DNA of 64,000 bases from Neisseria brasiliensis (GTDB taxonomy: Bacteria; Pseudomonadota; Gammaproteobacteria; Burkholderiales; Neisseriaceae), in NCBI RefSeq assembly GCF_009671065.1, contig NZ_CP046027.1:124001-188000 (forward strand), read 5' to 3'. The translations under genes were made by a program, and so were the position numbers. Positions 40,631-48,655 of the stretch are shown one piece after another (position 1 is the first letter of the stretch; each line of letters opens with the position of its first letter). The notes beneath the pieces were generated by a model. That model was not told where the DNA came from. It made no database searches and worked only from the letters and a program-made list of their open reading frames with translations.

Positions 40631-41473
40631 GGGCGTGTCCCTAATTTGAATAAGCCCAAAAGAGCCCTATTTTAACCCTATATTCCAACGAAATATAGGC
40701 AAACACAAACAATGGCGAGAACTGCAATAACTGACAACATATGGGAACAATTACAAACAACCATGAAAGCGCACGGCTGTCATCAATGGAAGAACGACCG
40801 TACCGTGATGGAAGCCATACTATGGAAGCTAAGAACAGGTGCACCATGGCGAGACATACCTATTGAGCTAGGGTCATGGAAAACCGCTTATAACCGCTTT
40901 AACCGATGGTCTAAAAAAGGCTTGTGGCAGAATTTTTTTTTGATCTACGAAAAGAAATTGACAAAGAATGGGTATTCATCGACGGAAGTTATGTACGGTG
41001 TCATCAACATGCAAGTGGAGCTCGGCGTGGTTTCGATAGAGCAATTGGACAAAGCCGTGGCGGAAACACGACAAAAATACACCTATGTGTGGACTCGCAT
41101 GGAAATCCGCTCGATTTTAAAGTCACTGGGGGTAACGTGCACGACAGTCAAGTTGCAAACGACTTGATAGAAGTCATACAAGAAGCCCAGTATTTTATCG
41201 CTGACAAAGGGTATGACTCGCAAGAAATCAGAGATAAAGCGATAGAACACGGTATGAAAGCTATTATACCAAAGCGTAAAAATGCCAAGAAACCTAACCC
41301 TGATTTTGATAGCTACCTTTATAAATTACGCCACTTAGTCGAGAATGCATTTGCACGATTAAAGCAGTTTCGTAGTATTGCTACTCGCTATGAGAAATTA
41401 GCTCGTAATTTTAAATCGATGCTTTACTTGGCTTGCTCTATTATTCATGCTAAGTTAAATTGAGGACACGCCC
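40631..41473 (+). mobile_element. IS5-family insertion sequence, 843 bp
   Basis: Inverted ends GGGCGTGTCC (40631) and GGACACGCCC (41473), flanked by TA on each side, enclose two overlapping frames of one transposase. The sequence appears complete. It sits directly upstream of dld. Confidence 0.88.
40712..41463 (+). CDS. IS5-family transposase read by -1 frameshift
   Basis: Two frames overlap at nine T residues (40933-40941). The first starts at 40712 (MARTAITDNIWEQL, with the HTH-like GAPWRDIPIELGSWKTAYNRF). The second, in the -1 frame, carries the DDE core: VFIDGSYVR, ADKGYDSQEIR and LRHLVENAFARLKQFR. A -1 slip gives one protein of about 250 residues, as known for IS427-type members. The catalytic residues are intact, so it may be active. 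Confidence 0.85.
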
Positions 41474-41523
41474 TAGTATGTGCTGACATCAAAACATTGT
41501 AGTGACACGTCATCATGAAGTAA

Positions 41524-41550
41524 AGGCCGTCTGAACGTTTCAGACGGCCT
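41524..41550. terminator. DUS terminator
   Basis: DUS arms with a 3-base loop, past the end of the symporter pseudogene. Confidence 0.7.
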
Positions 41551-41565
41551 TTGAATAAAGCTATT

Positions 41566-42172
41566 TTAAATCAAAAAGAAATATGACCAAATCGTAATAA
41601 TCACCACGCTAAATGCGCTCAACACCAAACCTACTGAGAGCATTTCCCGCTGGCGAATTTTGCCCGAAGCAAAAATCAGCGCATTCGGTGGGGTACCCAC
41701 CGGCAACATAAACGCACACGATGCACCAATGCTGATAATCAACACCAGTGCGGTTTCCGGTAAGCCCATTTGCTTGGCAATCGAAGCAAACATCGGAATC
41801 AGCAAAGCAGATGAAGCCGTGTTACTTGTGAAGTTGGTCAATAGAATAATAAACAAGAATAATAAACACGGTTACCGCAATCGTCACCAATAATGGCGAC
41901 GTGCCGCTCAAGACTTGCGCCACTTCATTACCCAGCGCAGCCGAAGCACCGGTTTTCTGCATCAGGCTGCTCAAGGTAATGCCGCCGCCAAACAGCAACA
42001 ACACACCCAAATCCACGTTACGCGCTACCTCACGCCAACCGACCGTGCCCAAAATCACCACCAATGCAGCGGCGGTTAAGGCAATCACGCTGTCGATGGC
42101 GGTAATGCCGGTGGCTTCAGCGATTTTACCGCTCAACATCCAAGCCAATGCCGTACCAACCGCGACCACCAC
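41566..42172 (-). pseudogene. Broken DASS/SLC13-type anion symporter
   Basis: Two frames encode the C-terminal part (about 200 of an expected 460-490 residues) of a sodium:dicarboxylate/sulfate symporter: GVLLLFGGGITLSSLMQKTGAS, then TNFTSNTASSALLIPMFASIA and PVGTPPNALIF. A 13-bp tandem duplication (41843-41855, 41856-41868) shifts the frame between them. The N-terminal half is missing where repeat and IS110 sequence begins at 42173. It cannot make a working carrier. Confidence 0.85.
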
Positions 42173-42188
42173 AGCAAGCCGTAGCCTG
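42173..42188 (+). repeat. 16-bp direct repeat, copy 1
   Basis: AGCAAGCCGTAGCCTG, repeated exactly at 42495-42510. The two copies enclose the IS110 fragment. Confidence 0.6.
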
Positions 42189-42203
42189 TATATCCGACCG
42201 ACT

Positions 42204-42228
42204 GCGTTCGTGGTTTAGCCACACACCC
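42204..42228 (-). repeat. Degenerate REP-like hairpin
   Basis: An inverted-orientation relative of the GTAG REPs (complement GGGTGTGTGGCTAAACCACG), without the GTAG tetranucleotide. Between here and the IS110 fragment no gene is seen. Confidence 0.4.
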
Positions 42229-42387
42229 TTGTATATCGGAACTCTCGTATCATAGCAACAAACCGCCCGGTCGCCACCCGCATCCGACCAAGGCAAACAA
42301 CCGTTGCGTAGCTCAGGGAGCGGCCGGGCAACCCATCGACACAACCGGACAGTTGCCGGACAACACAACCGAATGCAAGGCAGGTTT

Positions 42388-42522
42388 ATGATGAGTACCC
42401 AATACAACTGTGCAGGCATCGACATCGCCAAACGAAACTTCGTCATCGCCGTTTCGTCTTTGTCTAAAACCAAAACCGAAACCAACAACCCCAAAGCAAG
42501 CCGTAGCCTGCATGAAATCTAA
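42388..42522 (+). pseudogene. IS110-family transposase N-terminal fragment
   Basis: About 44 residues: MMSTQYNCAGIDIAKRNFVI, with the GIDIAKxxF motif that carries the first catalytic Asp of DEDD transposases, then a run into a stop. The remaining 270 or more residues are absent. The second 16-bp repeat lies within its end (42495-42510). Confidence 0.7.
42495..42510 (+). repeat. 16-bp direct repeat, copy 2
   Basis: Exact copy of 42173-42188. Confidence 0.6.
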
Positions 42523-42531
42523 AACCCATGC

Positions 42532-42560
42532 GTAGGGTGTGTGCGGTACGCACGCACGCG
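42532..42560 (+). repeat. GTAG-type REP hairpin A
   Basis: GTAG followed by TGTGTGCG and CGCACGCA arms with one G-T pair. A DUS hairpin starts 20 bases downstream. Confidence 0.7.
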
Positions 42561-42580
42561 TTGTTCGGGCTTCTGCTCCA

Positions 42581-42612
42581 ATGCCGTCTGAAACTTTCTT
42601 TTCAGACGGCAT
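42581..42612. terminator. ATG-type DUS hairpin
   Basis: ATGCCGTCTGAA and its complement with an 8-base loop, following REP A. Confidence 0.65.
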
Positions 42613-42683
42613 TGCTTTGTGCATAAATAACGTGGCGTGATTTTCAAACTTTGACGGCCGATATGCGTTGTTCCGTTCAAAAC

Positions 42684-42713
42684 CGCGTGCGTGGCTTACG
42701 CCACACACCCTAC
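42684..42713 (-). repeat. GTAG-type REP hairpin B (inverted)
   Basis: On the minus strand GTAG precedes TGTGTGGC / GCCACGCA arms. It forms a head-to-head pair with REP C around a 29-base linker. Confidence 0.75.
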
Positions 42714-42742
42714 CGCCGGTTCAACACTTGCCGACTTCAGAC

Positions 42743-42771
42743 GTAGGGTGTGTGCCCTAGGCACGCACGCG
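42743..42771 (+). repeat. GTAG-type REP hairpin C
   Basis: GTAG followed by TGTGTGCC / GGCACGCA arms. With REP B it makes a BIME-like pair upstream of the RAYT gene. Confidence 0.75.
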
Positions 42772-42798
42772 TTGTTTGGAATAAGCAACCATACTTTA

Positions 42799-42834
42799 AG
42801 GCCGTCTGAAACCGATGTTTCAGACGGCCTTTTG
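42799..42834. terminator. DUS terminator upstream of RAYT
   Basis: DUS arms at 42799-42810 and 42819-42830 with T tail, 27 bases after REP C. Confidence 0.75.
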
Positions 42835-42890
42835 CTTTCTTACTCCCTTTGTTATGATGACACGAATCAAAATAATCACAAGGGAAACAA

Positions 42891-43421
42891 ATGTCGCGCT
42901 ATCGCCGTAGCTACGTCGCTGGCGGTACTTTTTTCTTTACCGTCAAACTTGCCGACCCGAAATCGCGTTTGCTGGTTGAGCATATCGACCTGCTCCGTGA
43001 AGCCTATGCTTTTGTGCAAAAACGCCATCCGTTTGAAACGGTTGCCATTTGTGTCATGCCCAATCATCTTCATGCCGTTTGGACTTTGCCCGATGGCGAC
43101 AGTGATTATCCGCTGCGCTGGCGTTTAATCAAAACGCGTTTTTCACATCATTTTGCTGCTTCGACTGTTTTATCCGCCAGCAAGCAGCGGCGGCGTGAAA
43201 AGGGGATTTGGCAGCGCCGTTTTTATGAACATACCGTGCGCGATTATGCGGATTTGCGGCGCGTGGTGGATTATGTGCATTTCAATCCGGTGAAGCATGG
43301 TTTTTCGGATTGTGTGAAAGATTGGCCGTTTTCTTCGTTTCACCGCTTTGTGCGCGATGGTTTATTGCCGCCGGATTGGGGTGGAACGATTGATACCCGG
43401 ATAATGAATTTTGGGGAATGA
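42891..43421 (+). CDS. REP-associated tyrosine transposase (RAYT)
   Basis: A 176-residue Y1 transposase-like domestic enzyme. HUH is H59/H61 in MPNHLHAVW; the catalytic Tyr is probably Y128 in VVDYVHFNPVKHG, the RAYT signature. RAYTs bind and cut single-stranded REP sequences bearing GTAG or GGAG at the foot of a hairpin. Such REPs flank this gene (B/C upstream, D/E downstream). A -10-like TATGAT (42855-42860) lies ahead and AAGGGA precedes the ATG. The active site looks intact. Confidence 0.88.
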   Translation: MSRYRRSYVAGGTFFFTVKLADPKSRLLVEHIDLLREAYAFVQKRHPFETVAICVMPNHLHAVWTLPDGDSDYPLRWRLIKTRFSHHFAASTVLSASKQRRREKGIWQRRFYEHTVRDYADLRRVVDYVHFNPVKHGFSDCVKDWPFSSFHRFVRDGLLPPDWGGTIDTRIMNFGE

Positions 43422-43445
43422 TGGAAATGTAAGCAAACAAGCGAC

Positions 43446-43472
43446 CGTGTGCGTGGCCACGCCACACACTAC
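43446..43472 (-). repeat. GTAG-type REP hairpin D (inverted)
   Basis: Minus-strand GTAG followed by TGTGTGGC / GCCACGCA arms, paired with REP E. Confidence 0.75.
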
Positions 43473-43489
43473 CTCTGATTTAACGCTTG

Positions 43490-43519
43490 CTAGGGTGTGT
43501 ACCCCAAGGCACGCACGCG
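43490..43519 (+). repeat. REP hairpin E (CTAG variant)
   Basis: CTAG instead of GTAG, then a longer imperfect hairpin ending GGCACGCACGCG. Confidence 0.65.
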
Positions 43520-43548
43520 TTGTTTGGGTTAAGCAATCCCCATACGCA

Positions 43549-43584
43549 AGGTCGTCTGAAACCGATGTTTCAGACGGCCTTTTC
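43549..43584. terminator. DUS terminator, mixed dialect
   Basis: AGGTCGTCTGAA (one base off AG-DUS, equal to the form reported as typical of N. mucosa) pairs with a standard arm; 29 bases after REP E. Confidence 0.7.
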
Positions 43585-43677
43585 CTCCCCCCGCAAATTT
43601 GCGTGCAGCCGCTAATCTGTGTTACTAATAGCAGCCGAAATATAGCAAACCTCGTTTGATTTTCAGATAAGGAAACG

Positions 43678-44409
43678 ATGATGAATAAAACCTTGTTGCT
43701 TGCTTTATGCAGCCTGACTGCTTTGGCGGCCTGCAACGGCCATTCTGCGCAAAACCTTCAAGCTTCAAGCCCTGCGGCGGATAAGGGCTGGCGTTTGAGC
43801 CGTGCGGAAATGAAAGATATTGCCAATCCGGATAAGCTGCGCTGGCGTATTTTTTACGAGAAGCCGTCGGAAGGCAAAGATGCGGCTTGGTTTGATGCGG
43901 TAAAACGCGGCGATTTTGCCAAGGTGAAGCAGATGGTGGAAGCCGGTCAGGATTTGGAAGCAAAAGACGAAGCGGCTTTGGGGCAAACGGCTTTGGGCTG
44001 GGCGGCGTTTATCGGCTATGAAGACATTGCCGACTATTTGATTGAAAAAGGTGCCGACTTGCGTGCGACCGACCGCGGCGATGTGTATAACGTTTTGAAA
44101 TCGGCGACTTTGGGTAAAAACACCAATATCGTGAAGAAAGTGCATAACCTGCTGCGCGCGGAAACGGATTTGAACGATCAAACGGTGGAAGACGATGCGG
44201 AAACGCTGATGATTGTGTCGGCCAGCAACGGGCGCTTGGAAACGGTGAAATATCTGCATTCGCAAGGTGCGGATTTGAACTTGGTCAGCAAAAAAGACCA
44301 AAGCGCGCTGTCGTTTGCTTGTGAAAAAGGCCATACGGCGGTGGTGGAATACTTGGTTGCGCAAGGTGCAATCAACCATAAAACGGGCAAATCGGATTGT
44401 CAGAAATAA
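43678..44409 (+). CDS. Ankyrin-repeat lipoprotein
   Basis: A 243-residue exported protein. The signal ends in lipobox LAAC (Cys about 19). After a linker, ankyrin repeats run from about residue 70 to 235: AWFDAVKRGDFAKVKQMVEAG, LGWAAFIGYEDIADYLIEKGADL, and AGASNGRLETVKYLHSQGADL-like and ALSFACEKGHTAVVEYLVAQGA units. Ankyrin repeats bind other proteins; the partner is unknown. AAGGA lies before two adjacent ATG codons (43678, 43681). Confidence 0.85.
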   Translation: MMNKTLLLALCSLTALAACNGHSAQNLQASSPAADKGWRLSRAEMKDIANPDKLRWRIFYEKPSEGKDAAWFDAVKRGDFAKVKQMVEAGQDLEAKDEAALGQTALGWAAFIGYEDIADYLIEKGADLRATDRGDVYNVLKSATLGKNTNIVKKVHNLLRAETDLNDQTVEDDAETLMIVSASNGRLETVKYLHSQGADLNLVSKKDQSALSFACEKGHTAVVEYLVAQGAINHKTGKSDCQK

Positions 44410-44457
44410 AAGCCGCTACACGTCTATCCTATAGGCCGTCTGAAAGCATCGTCAGAT

Positions 44458-44485
44458 GTAGGATGTGAGCCCTAAGGCACGCGTG
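44458..44485 (+). repeat. GTAG-type REP hairpin F
   Basis: GTAG then a degenerate GTGAGCC...GGCACGC hairpin, 30 bases before a DUS hairpin. Confidence 0.6.
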
Positions 44486-44515
44486 TTGGTTGGGATCGGT
44501 CAATCCATACACTCA

Positions 44516-44551
44516 AAGCCGTCTGAATTATTGATTTCAGACGGCCTTTTT
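44516..44551. terminator. DUS terminator after REP F
   Basis: AAGCCGTCTGAA pairs with TTCAGACGGC, followed by TTTTT. Confidence 0.7.
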
Positions 44552-44614
44552 CTATTCATTTTTATAAAACTCGTTGAGATAAAAAACAACCCGAATCCCC
44601 GCATCACCCCACAC

Positions 44615-44643
44615 CGCGTGCGTGGCTACACCACACACTCTAC
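44615..44643 (-). repeat. GTAG-type REP hairpin G (inverted)
   Basis: Minus-strand GTAG then TGTGTGGT / GCCACGCA arms, followed by the same linker type (GGTTCAACGCTTGC) seen at the B/C pair. The rest of this 460-base gap holds no gene. Confidence 0.7.
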
Positions 44644-44830
44644 CGACGGTTCAACGCTTGCGATTTCAGATGTAGCAAGCGCAGCCCGCATCACCCGCCC
44701 ACCGCTTGCGTGTCTGCGCCATACCCCCTTGTTTCACAAGGTCTTGCCATCAGTAAAGCTTTGCCTGTACGGCAAGTAAGTTTGCTTTCCATCATCAAGC
44801 GCATATATTGAAATCTACCTCCCACCCTGT

Positions 44831-44859
44831 TTGCCAAATCGCCCAACAATCTTTATAAT
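44831..44859 (+). promoter_or_regulatory. Promoter of tRNA-Pro
   Basis: TTGCCA (44831-44836) and TATAAT (44854-44859) with 17-bp spacing. Confidence 0.75.
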
Positions 44860-44873
44860 TCCTACTTCCCAAC

Positions 44874-44950
44874 CGGAATGTAGCGCAGCCTGGTAGCGCA
44901 CCTGCATGGGGTGCAGGGGGTCGGAGGTTCGAATCCTCTCATTCCGACCA
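44874..44950 (+). tRNA. tRNA-Pro(GGG)
   Basis: A 77-base tRNA with acceptor CGGAATG/CATTCCG, anticodon loop ATGGGGT (anticodon GGG), T-loop GTTCGAATC and encoded CCA. Confidence 0.95.
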
Positions 44951-44954
44951 TTTA

Positions 44955-44989
44955 AAAAAGCAGCCTGATTAATTTTAGGGCTGCTTTTT
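44955..44989 (+). terminator. Terminator of tRNA-Pro
   Basis: AAAAAGCAGCC pairs with GGCTGCTTTTT. Confidence 0.8.
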
Positions 44990-45116
44990 GGTTTGTTGGC
45001 CGCCCGAAATTTTTCAGACGGCCTTTTGTTTATCTTTTATCAAACTTTATGCACACTCTTCTGATTTTTTAGATATACAGTTTTATAATGATGAAGTTAA
45101 TTGTTTAAAGGAATTC

Positions 45117-45428
45117 ATGATGAATCATGCTTTCAGATGGCTGCTGTTGGCAGCCATAGCAGCTTCGGCTTCTGCTGCTTCGGCGCGCAGTATGCACAAA
45201 CACAAGCCTTTGGCTTTGGAAGAAATGCCGCCGGTTTGCCAAGAATATTTCAAGCGTGCGGAAGCGTGTTATCGCAAGGTAGGTGAGAAAAAGGCATTGT
45301 TTCAGAGCGGCAATACGACATTCTTGCGCCAATCGCTGCCTGCTGCCGATGAAAAACAGCGCGTGAAAATGTGTGAAATCGCGCTGCATGATTTTCCGGA
45401 AAAGGTCAAAAATTTGAATTGTGAATAA
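45117..45428 (+). CDS. Small exported protein of unknown function
   Basis: A 103-residue protein with a signal peptide (LLLAAIAASASAASA, cut near residue 25). The mature part has cysteine-containing helices (PPVCQEYFKRAEACYRKV and RVKMCEIAL), suggesting a disulfide-bonded periplasmic protein. AAAGGA lies 5 bases before the first of two adjacent ATG codons. Ends in a very long DUS hairpin. Its layout resembles small Neisseria periplasmic DUF proteins; no firm assignment. Confidence 0.7.
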   Translation: MMNHAFRWLLLAAIAASASAASARSMHKHKPLALEEMPPVCQEYFKRAEACYRKVGEKKALFQSGNTTFLRQSLPAADEKQRVKMCEIALHDFPEKVKNLNCE

Positions 45429-45438
45429 TCATGCTATG

Positions 45439-45490
45439 AAGGCCGTCTGAAAAGCAACAATCTATTGTTGCTTTTCAGACGGCCTTTTCT
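45439..45490. terminator. Long DUS terminator
   Basis: A perfect 22-bp stem (45439-45460 with 45465-45486) built on the DUS, 4-base loop and T tail. Confidence 0.85.
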
Positions 45491-45586
45491 ATTTTTGTAA
45501 TAAATTTTCTCTTTTTGCCACATTACTGCCATCACTCTTTGTTATAATCCTACTTCTTTAAATTTTTGTTTTCCTTGCGGAGATTG

Positions 45587-46576
45587 ATGATGACTTTGAA
45601 ACCCCCTATCCGTATTGCGGTCACCGGTGCGGCCGGACAAATTGCGTATGCGACTTTGTTCCGCATTGCCGGCGGGATTATGTTGGGGCGCGACCAACCG
45701 ATGATTTTGCAGCTGCTGGATTTGCCACATGCGCAAAAGGCTTTACAGGGTGTCATCATGGAAATGCACGATTGCGCGTTTCCGCTGCTGTTGGATGTGT
45801 TTGCCACCGATGATCCGGAAGTGGCATTTAAAGATGCAGATATTGCGATTTTGATTGGTGCGCGTCCGCGCACGCAAGGTATGGAGCGGTCGGATTTGCT
45901 CAATGCCAATGCGGCAATTTTCAAAACACAGGGTGAAGCCTTGAATAAAGTGGCCAGCCGCGATGTGAAAGTTTTGGTCGCAGGCAATCCGGCCAACACC
46001 AATACTTACATCGCCATGAAATCGGCACCGGATATTCCGAAGAAAAACTTCAGCGCACTGATGCGTCTTGATCATCACCGTGCAGTCAGCCAAATTGCTG
46101 AAAAAATCAATCGCCCAGTCACTTCGGTCGAAAAAATGTGCGTATGGGGCAACCACAGCCCGACCATGTATGCCGATTACCGCTACGCCACCAGCGATGG
46201 CGATTCGGTGGTCGATATGATTCACGATGAAGCGTGGTACACCGACGTTTACATGCCGAAAATCGCTAAACGCGGCGCGGCCATCATCGAAGCGCGCGGC
46301 GCGTCTTCCGCAGCTTCCGCAGGCAATGCCATCATCTACCATTTGCGCGATTGGATTTTGGGTACCAGCGGCAAATGGGTTACCATGGGCGTGCCGTCGG
46401 ATGGTTCATACGGCATTCCTGAAAATGTGATTTTCGGCTTTCCGGTGATTTGTGAAAACGGCGATTATCAGATTGTGCAAGGTTTGGATTTATCCGACGA
46501 ATTCAGCCAACAGCGCATTGCATTGACTTTAAACGAATTATTGGAAGAACAAGAAGCGGTAAAAGATTTGGTATAA
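45587..46576 (+). CDS. mdh: Malate dehydrogenase
   Basis: A 329-residue NAD-dependent malate dehydrogenase of the citric acid cycle, cytosolic-type group. [16 protein letters not shown] binds [18 protein letters not shown] carries substrate-binding arginines; [28 protein letters not shown] and [12 protein letters not shown] hold the catalytic Asp/His region. GGAG lies upstream of two adjacent ATG codons (45587, 45590). A TATAAT (45543-45548) gives the likely promoter. Confidence 0.93.
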   Translation: MMTLKPPIRIAVTGAAGQIAYATLFRIAGGIMLGRDQPMILQLLDLPHAQKALQGVIMEMHDCAFPLLLDVFATDDPEVAFKDADIAILIGARPRTQGMERSDLLNANAAIFKTQGEALNKVASRDVKVLVAGNPANTNTYIAMKSAPDIPKKNFSALMRLDHHRAVSQIAEKINRPVTSVEKMCVWGNHSPTMYADYRYATSDGDSVVDMIHDEAWYTDVYMPKIAKRGAAIIEARGASSAASAGNAIIYHLRDWILGTSGKWVTMGVPSDGSYGIPENVIFGFPVICENGDYQIVQGLDLSDEFSQQRIALTLNELLEEQEAVKDLV

Positions 46577-46592
46577 ACCTTATTTATTGATG

Positions 46593-46650
46593 AGGCCGTC
46601 TGAAAGTATGAGAAACTACTTTTCAGACGGCTTTTTGTTTCAGACGGCCT
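46593..46650. terminator. Triple-armed DUS terminator
   Basis: A DUS (46593-46604) faces two complementary arms (46622-46631 and 46639-46650), so two alternative hairpins are possible after mdh. Confidence 0.75.
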
Positions 46651-46724
46651 TTAACAATGATTCAATTTGCGTCAAAAATATGGCACAATCCAAAGCCCGA
46701 TTTCTCCATATTTATAGGAACATC

Positions 46725-47609
46725 ATGTCTGAACGACACGCCTCACATGCCGCGCCGCTGCTGGTGGTCGGCTGCATTATTTTCGGCTTGGGCAGCCTGA
46801 TTGTAAAATTTGTCGATGTCGGCTCGTATGCCATTGCCTTTTGGCGGTTGGCAATTTCCGGCGTGGTGTTTTTCTTTTTGGCACGCTTTTTCGGCCAAAA
46901 ATTGCCGCAAAACAAAAAAGCCGTTTACACCGCCCTGCTCTCCGGTGTATTTCTTGCGTTTGATTTGGCGCTGTGGCACGAAAGCATCCACGCTGTCGGC
47001 CCCGGCATTTCCACCCTGCTCAACAGCCTGCAAATCTTTTTCCTGTCCGCCATCGGCTTTTTCTTTTTCGGCGAACGCCTAAGCAAGCTGCAAATGCTCA
47101 GTTTGCTGATTGCCATTACCGGCGTGGCCTTCATCGGCAGTCCGGAATTCGGCTACAACAGCGATGCCGTATGGGGTTTTGTTAGCGGCATTGCCTCAGG
47201 TGCGATGTTGGCTCTATCGATGGTGTTTATCCGCAAAACCCATCAAATCGAACAAACCGCGCTGTTTCCTTTAATGATGATTTTGAGCTTCGGCGGCGCA
47301 TTCTCGCTGATTTTACCAGCCTTGATTTTCGATGCGGGCGCGCTGTATCCGACCACTTTGCGCGATGTGGGCTTAGTATTGATTTACGGCGTGGTGATGC
47401 AGTGTTTCGCTTGGGGCCTGATTGCTTACGCCATTCCGCTGCTGTCGCTCTCACTCACCGGTTTGCTGCTGCTTTCCGAACCCGTCGCCGCCTTGGTCAT
47501 CGACTATTTCTGGCTCGACAAACCCATCAACGGCCTGCAGTGGCTGGGCGCAGCAATGACTTTGCTGGCGATTTATTTGGGCTCGCTAAAAAGTAAATCG
47601 GCAGATTAA
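46725..47609 (+). CDS. EamA/DMT-family permease
   Basis: A 294-residue inner-membrane protein with ten likely membrane helices and two EamA halves: LGSLIVKFVDVGSYAIAFWRL in the first, and GLLLLSEPVAALVIDYFWLDKP in the second. Family members export amino acids or metabolites. The start at 46725 follows AGGAA by 4 bases; the open frame upstream includes the terminator and is not coding. Substrate unknown. Confidence 0.85.
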   Translation: MSERHASHAAPLLVVGCIIFGLGSLIVKFVDVGSYAIAFWRLAISGVVFFFLARFFGQKLPQNKKAVYTALLSGVFLAFDLALWHESIHAVGPGISTLLNSLQIFFLSAIGFFFFGERLSKLQMLSLLIAITGVAFIGSPEFGYNSDAVWGFVSGIASGAMLALSMVFIRKTHQIEQTALFPLMMILSFGGAFSLILPALIFDAGALYPTTLRDVGLVLIYGVVMQCFAWGLIAYAIPLLSLSLTGLLLLSEPVAALVIDYFWLDKPINGLQWLGAAMTLLAIYLGSLKSKSAD

Positions 47610-47620
47610 TTTACATAACA

Positions 47621-47658
47621 AAAGGCCGTCTGAAAAATAAATTTCAGACGGCCTTTTC
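47621..47658. terminator. Bidirectional DUS terminator
   Basis: DUS arms 47623-47634 and 47643-47654 with A and T flanks, shared by the permease and lepB. Confidence 0.8.
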
Positions 47659-47668
47659 ATATCAGCTT

Positions 47669-48655
47669 TTATTTAATCGATGTACCGATTCGGCTCATGT
47701 CACCGAAGTTCATCCACACAAAAAATGCTTTGCCGACAATCAGTTTGTCGCTGACAAAACCCCAATAGCGGGAATCTTCGCTGTTGTCGCGGTTATCACC
47801 CATCATAAAATAATGGCCTTCCGGCACGGTGCATTTAAAGGCGGAACCGTCTTGCGCGTATTCGCAGTTTTCGCGGTGGGCAAAATTGGCGCGCACGGCT
47901 TGCGGTAGGAAGCTTGGTTGTTCAGCCATTTTCAGCACTTGGAAGCTGTGGCTGCCGATGTTTTCACGGAAGGCTTCGGCTTCGATATCCACCATGCCGT
48001 ATTGGCGGGTGTTTTCAGCGTAGGTCTGCATGCCTTCGGACTGCTCGGTAATGGTTTGGCCGTTGATGCTCAAGACTTTGTCTTTATATTCAACAATATC
48101 ACCCGGCAAACCGATGGCGCGTTTGATGTAGTTGATGCTCGGATTTTCCGGATAAGTAAACACCACCACATCGCCATGCTCGACTTTTCCGGTTGGAATC
48201 AGCACATTATTGATAATCGGCGTGCGGATGCCGTATGAAAACTTGTTCACCAAGATGAAGTCGCCCACCACCAAACCCGGGCGCATCGAGCTTGACGGAA
48301 TTTGGAAAGGCTCGGCGATAAAGGTGCGCAACACAAACACGATTAAGATAATCGGGAAAAAGCCGCTCATGTAATCGGTGAAGTGGCCTTCGTCTTGATG
48401 CGCAGGATCTTTTTTCAGACGGCCTTTATGGATAAACCACACAATGCCGGTAAATACCACAAACACCAGCAATACGGCGGTAAAACTCATGAAAAACGAC
48501 AACACGCCGAACACGCCGATCATCATCAGCAGATAGCCCCATTGCAGGCCACCGCTCCATTCGCCGTTGTCTTCACGCACTTTGCTGCTTTTCAGATACA
48601 GCACCACGCCGAACACAAAGGCAGCGATGGCTGCAAACAATAAATTCGTACCCAT
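47669..48655 (-). CDS. lepB: Signal peptidase I
   Basis: A 328-residue membrane peptidase that removes signal peptides on the periplasmic side. N-terminal membrane helices (about 3-21, 38-74, 99-112) precede the catalytic domain with S123 (IPSSSMRPG) and K178 (YIKRAIGLPGD); GDNRDNSEDSRYWGFV is box E. Its start overlaps the lepA stop by one base (TAATG), so the two are co-translated. Confidence 0.95.
   Translation of the reverse strand: MGTNLLFAAIAAFVFGVVLYLKSSKVREDNGEWSGGLQWGYLLMMIGVFGVLSFFMSFTAVLLVFVVFTGIVWFIHKGRLKKDPAHQDEGHFTDYMSGFFPIILIVFVLRTFIAEPFQIPSSSMRPGLVVGDFILVNKFSYGIRTPIINNVLIPTGKVEHGDVVVFTYPENPSINYIKRAIGLPGDIVEYKDKVLSINGQTITEQSEGMQTYAENTRQYGMVDIEAEAFRENIGSHSFQVLKMAEQPSFLPQAVRANFAHRENCEYAQDGSAFKCTVPEGHYFMMGDNRDNSEDSRYWGFVSDKLIVGKAFFVWMNFGDMSRIGTSIK

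Noticed and set aside
42532..44643. Possible CRISPR-like array of repeats
   Set aside because: Repeats alternate in orientation, differ in sequence and are unevenly spaced, with no cas genes; they are REP hairpins and DUS pairs.
45743..46342. Open frame of 199 residues on the minus strand
   Set aside because: Antisense to mdh, no initiation signals, no recognisable protein features.
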